From Rhyacichthys aspro (taxonomy: Eukaryota > Chordata > Actinopteri > Gobiiformes > Rhyacichthyidae), in the NCBI GenBank assembly GCA_036850595.1, contig CM072158.1, positions 16,197,422-16,261,421 on the forward strand: 64,000 nucleotides of DNA. The letters are read 5' to 3'. Shown piece by piece: positions 63,140 through 64,000 of this stretch. Below the pieces are notes generated by a model. That model made no database searches. It saw nothing but the letters and a program-made list of their open reading frames with translations, and was not told where the DNA came from. The position numbers were made by a program, and so were the translations under genes. Numbering within the stretch: position 1 is the stretch's first letter; each line of letters opens with the position of its first letter.

Positions 63140-63545
63140 GCTTTATTGCAACAGCAGCGTAGGAACCTTTCCTACTTTTATTTACAAAAAAACGTGCCAA
63201 TATTTCACCACAAAATACTTGTAGTCTGTAATTATCTCTACCTCTTCAAACATTATGTCAAAGCATTGCCAACGTTTATATATTATGTTTCATTTACTGC
63301 TCGTTTCTCTATTTTAATCTTTTTTGAGCTGTTTCGCTGTAAAATAAGATGTATTTTGCAAGAGAATAACCCATTTACTTGGTTTATTTCCTTGGTCCTT
63401 TGTTGTCGTCAGTGTCAACCAATGGGAGCACTCCTTTTTACCGGAAGCGAGCTGTGATTAGACAAAATCCATGATGGGGTTGATCATTTTGATCTATTAA
63501 AATCCTTCATTATAAAGCCTAGTCCACATCTTAAGGTCTAATTTT
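63140..63545 (+). repeat. Dispersed repeat family A, copy 3 (forward arm and middle)
   Basis: Close match to 9800-10330, with 'gcaacagcagcgtaggaacc', 'caaagcattgccaacgttta', 'gagctgtttcgctgtaaaat', 'gtattttgcaa', 'gtcaaccaatgggag', 'tctattaaaatcc' and 'taaagcctagtccacatctt'. Confidence 0.7.
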
Positions 63546-63659
63546 TTAAATGCACCAGTAAAAAAAAATTAAATTCAGGACACTTCCATTGGTCTGCACA
63601 GAGTAACGACTACTACTATAAATGTCTATTCGAGTGCTGGATATGTTTGCTGACATGGA

Positions 63660-63915
63660 AAAAAACGGCAAAAAAAACAACTAAAAAAAGTAAAGAAGCA
63701 AAGTGAAACGCAGATAAACACTGGCAATGCATTCACATAATGTTTAACGAGGAGGAAATAATAGCTGGGTGCATTAGCCTCAGAGCCACACATTTAAGGT
63801 AAGCTCTAAACTAGGATTTTATAGTGCCAAACAGCTCTTGTTTTCCTATTTTAATTGAATACAAGCAGGAAAGGTTGCTATGCCGTTGTCCGGGAGGTGA
63901 AGGGGGTGGAAGAAA
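63660..63915 (-). repeat. Dispersed repeat family A, inverted arm of copy 3
   Basis: The reverse complement of 63700-63772 reads 'atttcctcctcgttaaacat' then 'gaatgcattgccagtgttta', matching the forward arm at about 63231-63290 and the copies at 1390-1440 and 10000-10065. Further right, the reverse complement of 63870-63910 ('tccacccccttcacctcc') matches the family's 'cctcaccactcaccccc' start. Arms of about 200 bp thus face each other across about 350 bp, a foldback layout. Confidence 0.6.
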
Positions 63916-64000
63916 ATCTCAGGTAATGCATTTTTAATGCTACTCTGAGGAACTAGGATGGGGCAGCCTTCTGTGAGGAAACATAAGCGAAGATACACCA
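63916..64000. other. Window end, nothing recognised
   Basis: No feature is seen. Confidence 0.5.

Overview
The window is AT-rich vertebrate DNA, almost certainly from a ray-finned (teleost) fish. The evidence is its repeat content: Tc1/mariner elements, RTE-type LINE pieces, hAT-type miniature elements, a tRNA-headed SINE-like family whose tail reads 'gggataggctccagcc', and a long (GT)n tract. I infer a percomorph-like fish from this mix but cannot name the species. There are no operons, bacterial genes, CRISPR arrays or viral genomes.

I can confirm no complete protein-coding gene. Most open frames are short, AT-driven, or shadows of repeats. Three stretches could be single exons of an unidentified gene: a minus-strand start-exon candidate at 62638-62720 (ATG with favourable context, acceptor-like tract and GTGAGT donor), a minus-strand internal-exon candidate at 10636-10841 (pyrimidine-rich acceptor, GTAAGG donor), and a GC-rich plus-strand frame at 36820-37195. 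The window is therefore either a gene desert or intronic DNA of a very large gene.

Layout. 1-14 kb: quiet DNA with two copies of an unclassified repeat (family A), two CTCF-like motifs and SINE/LINE scraps. 14.9-15.5 kb: a complete hAT-type non-autonomous element with an exact 8-bp target duplication and an internal 21-bp minisatellite. 13.9 and 16.4 kb: a pair of related repeats (family B). 17-29 kb: unannotated DNA with several richer, low-repeat blocks that look like conserved noncoding candidates. 29.6-37.9 kb: several SINE-like copies in both orientations. 38.4-39.4 kb: another conserved-element-like block. 39.9-47.1 kb: a cluster of old, mutually similar repeat units invaded by an RTE LINE that is flanked by 105-bp direct repeats; a second RTE fragment lies inverted at 47.2-47.6 kb. 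48.36-49.51 kb: a whole but dead Tc1/mariner element with ~130-bp terminal inverted repeats. 50.8-51.2 kb: a second hAT-type miniature element. 51.9-54.3, 57 and 60-61 kb: conserved-element-like blocks, separated by a 32-bp minisatellite (54.6-55.0 kb), a Tc1 3' fragment (56.4-56.7 kb) and a (GT)51 microsatellite. 63.1-63.9 kb: a third copy of family A arranged as a foldback.

I found no convincing undescribed functional system. The most unusual items are the foldback repeat family A, the 105-bp duplication around the RTE insertion, the hAT element carrying a minisatellite, and the start-exon candidate near the right end. Conserved-element and exon calls rest on sequence texture and splice-like signals only; cross-species alignment and RNA evidence would decide them.
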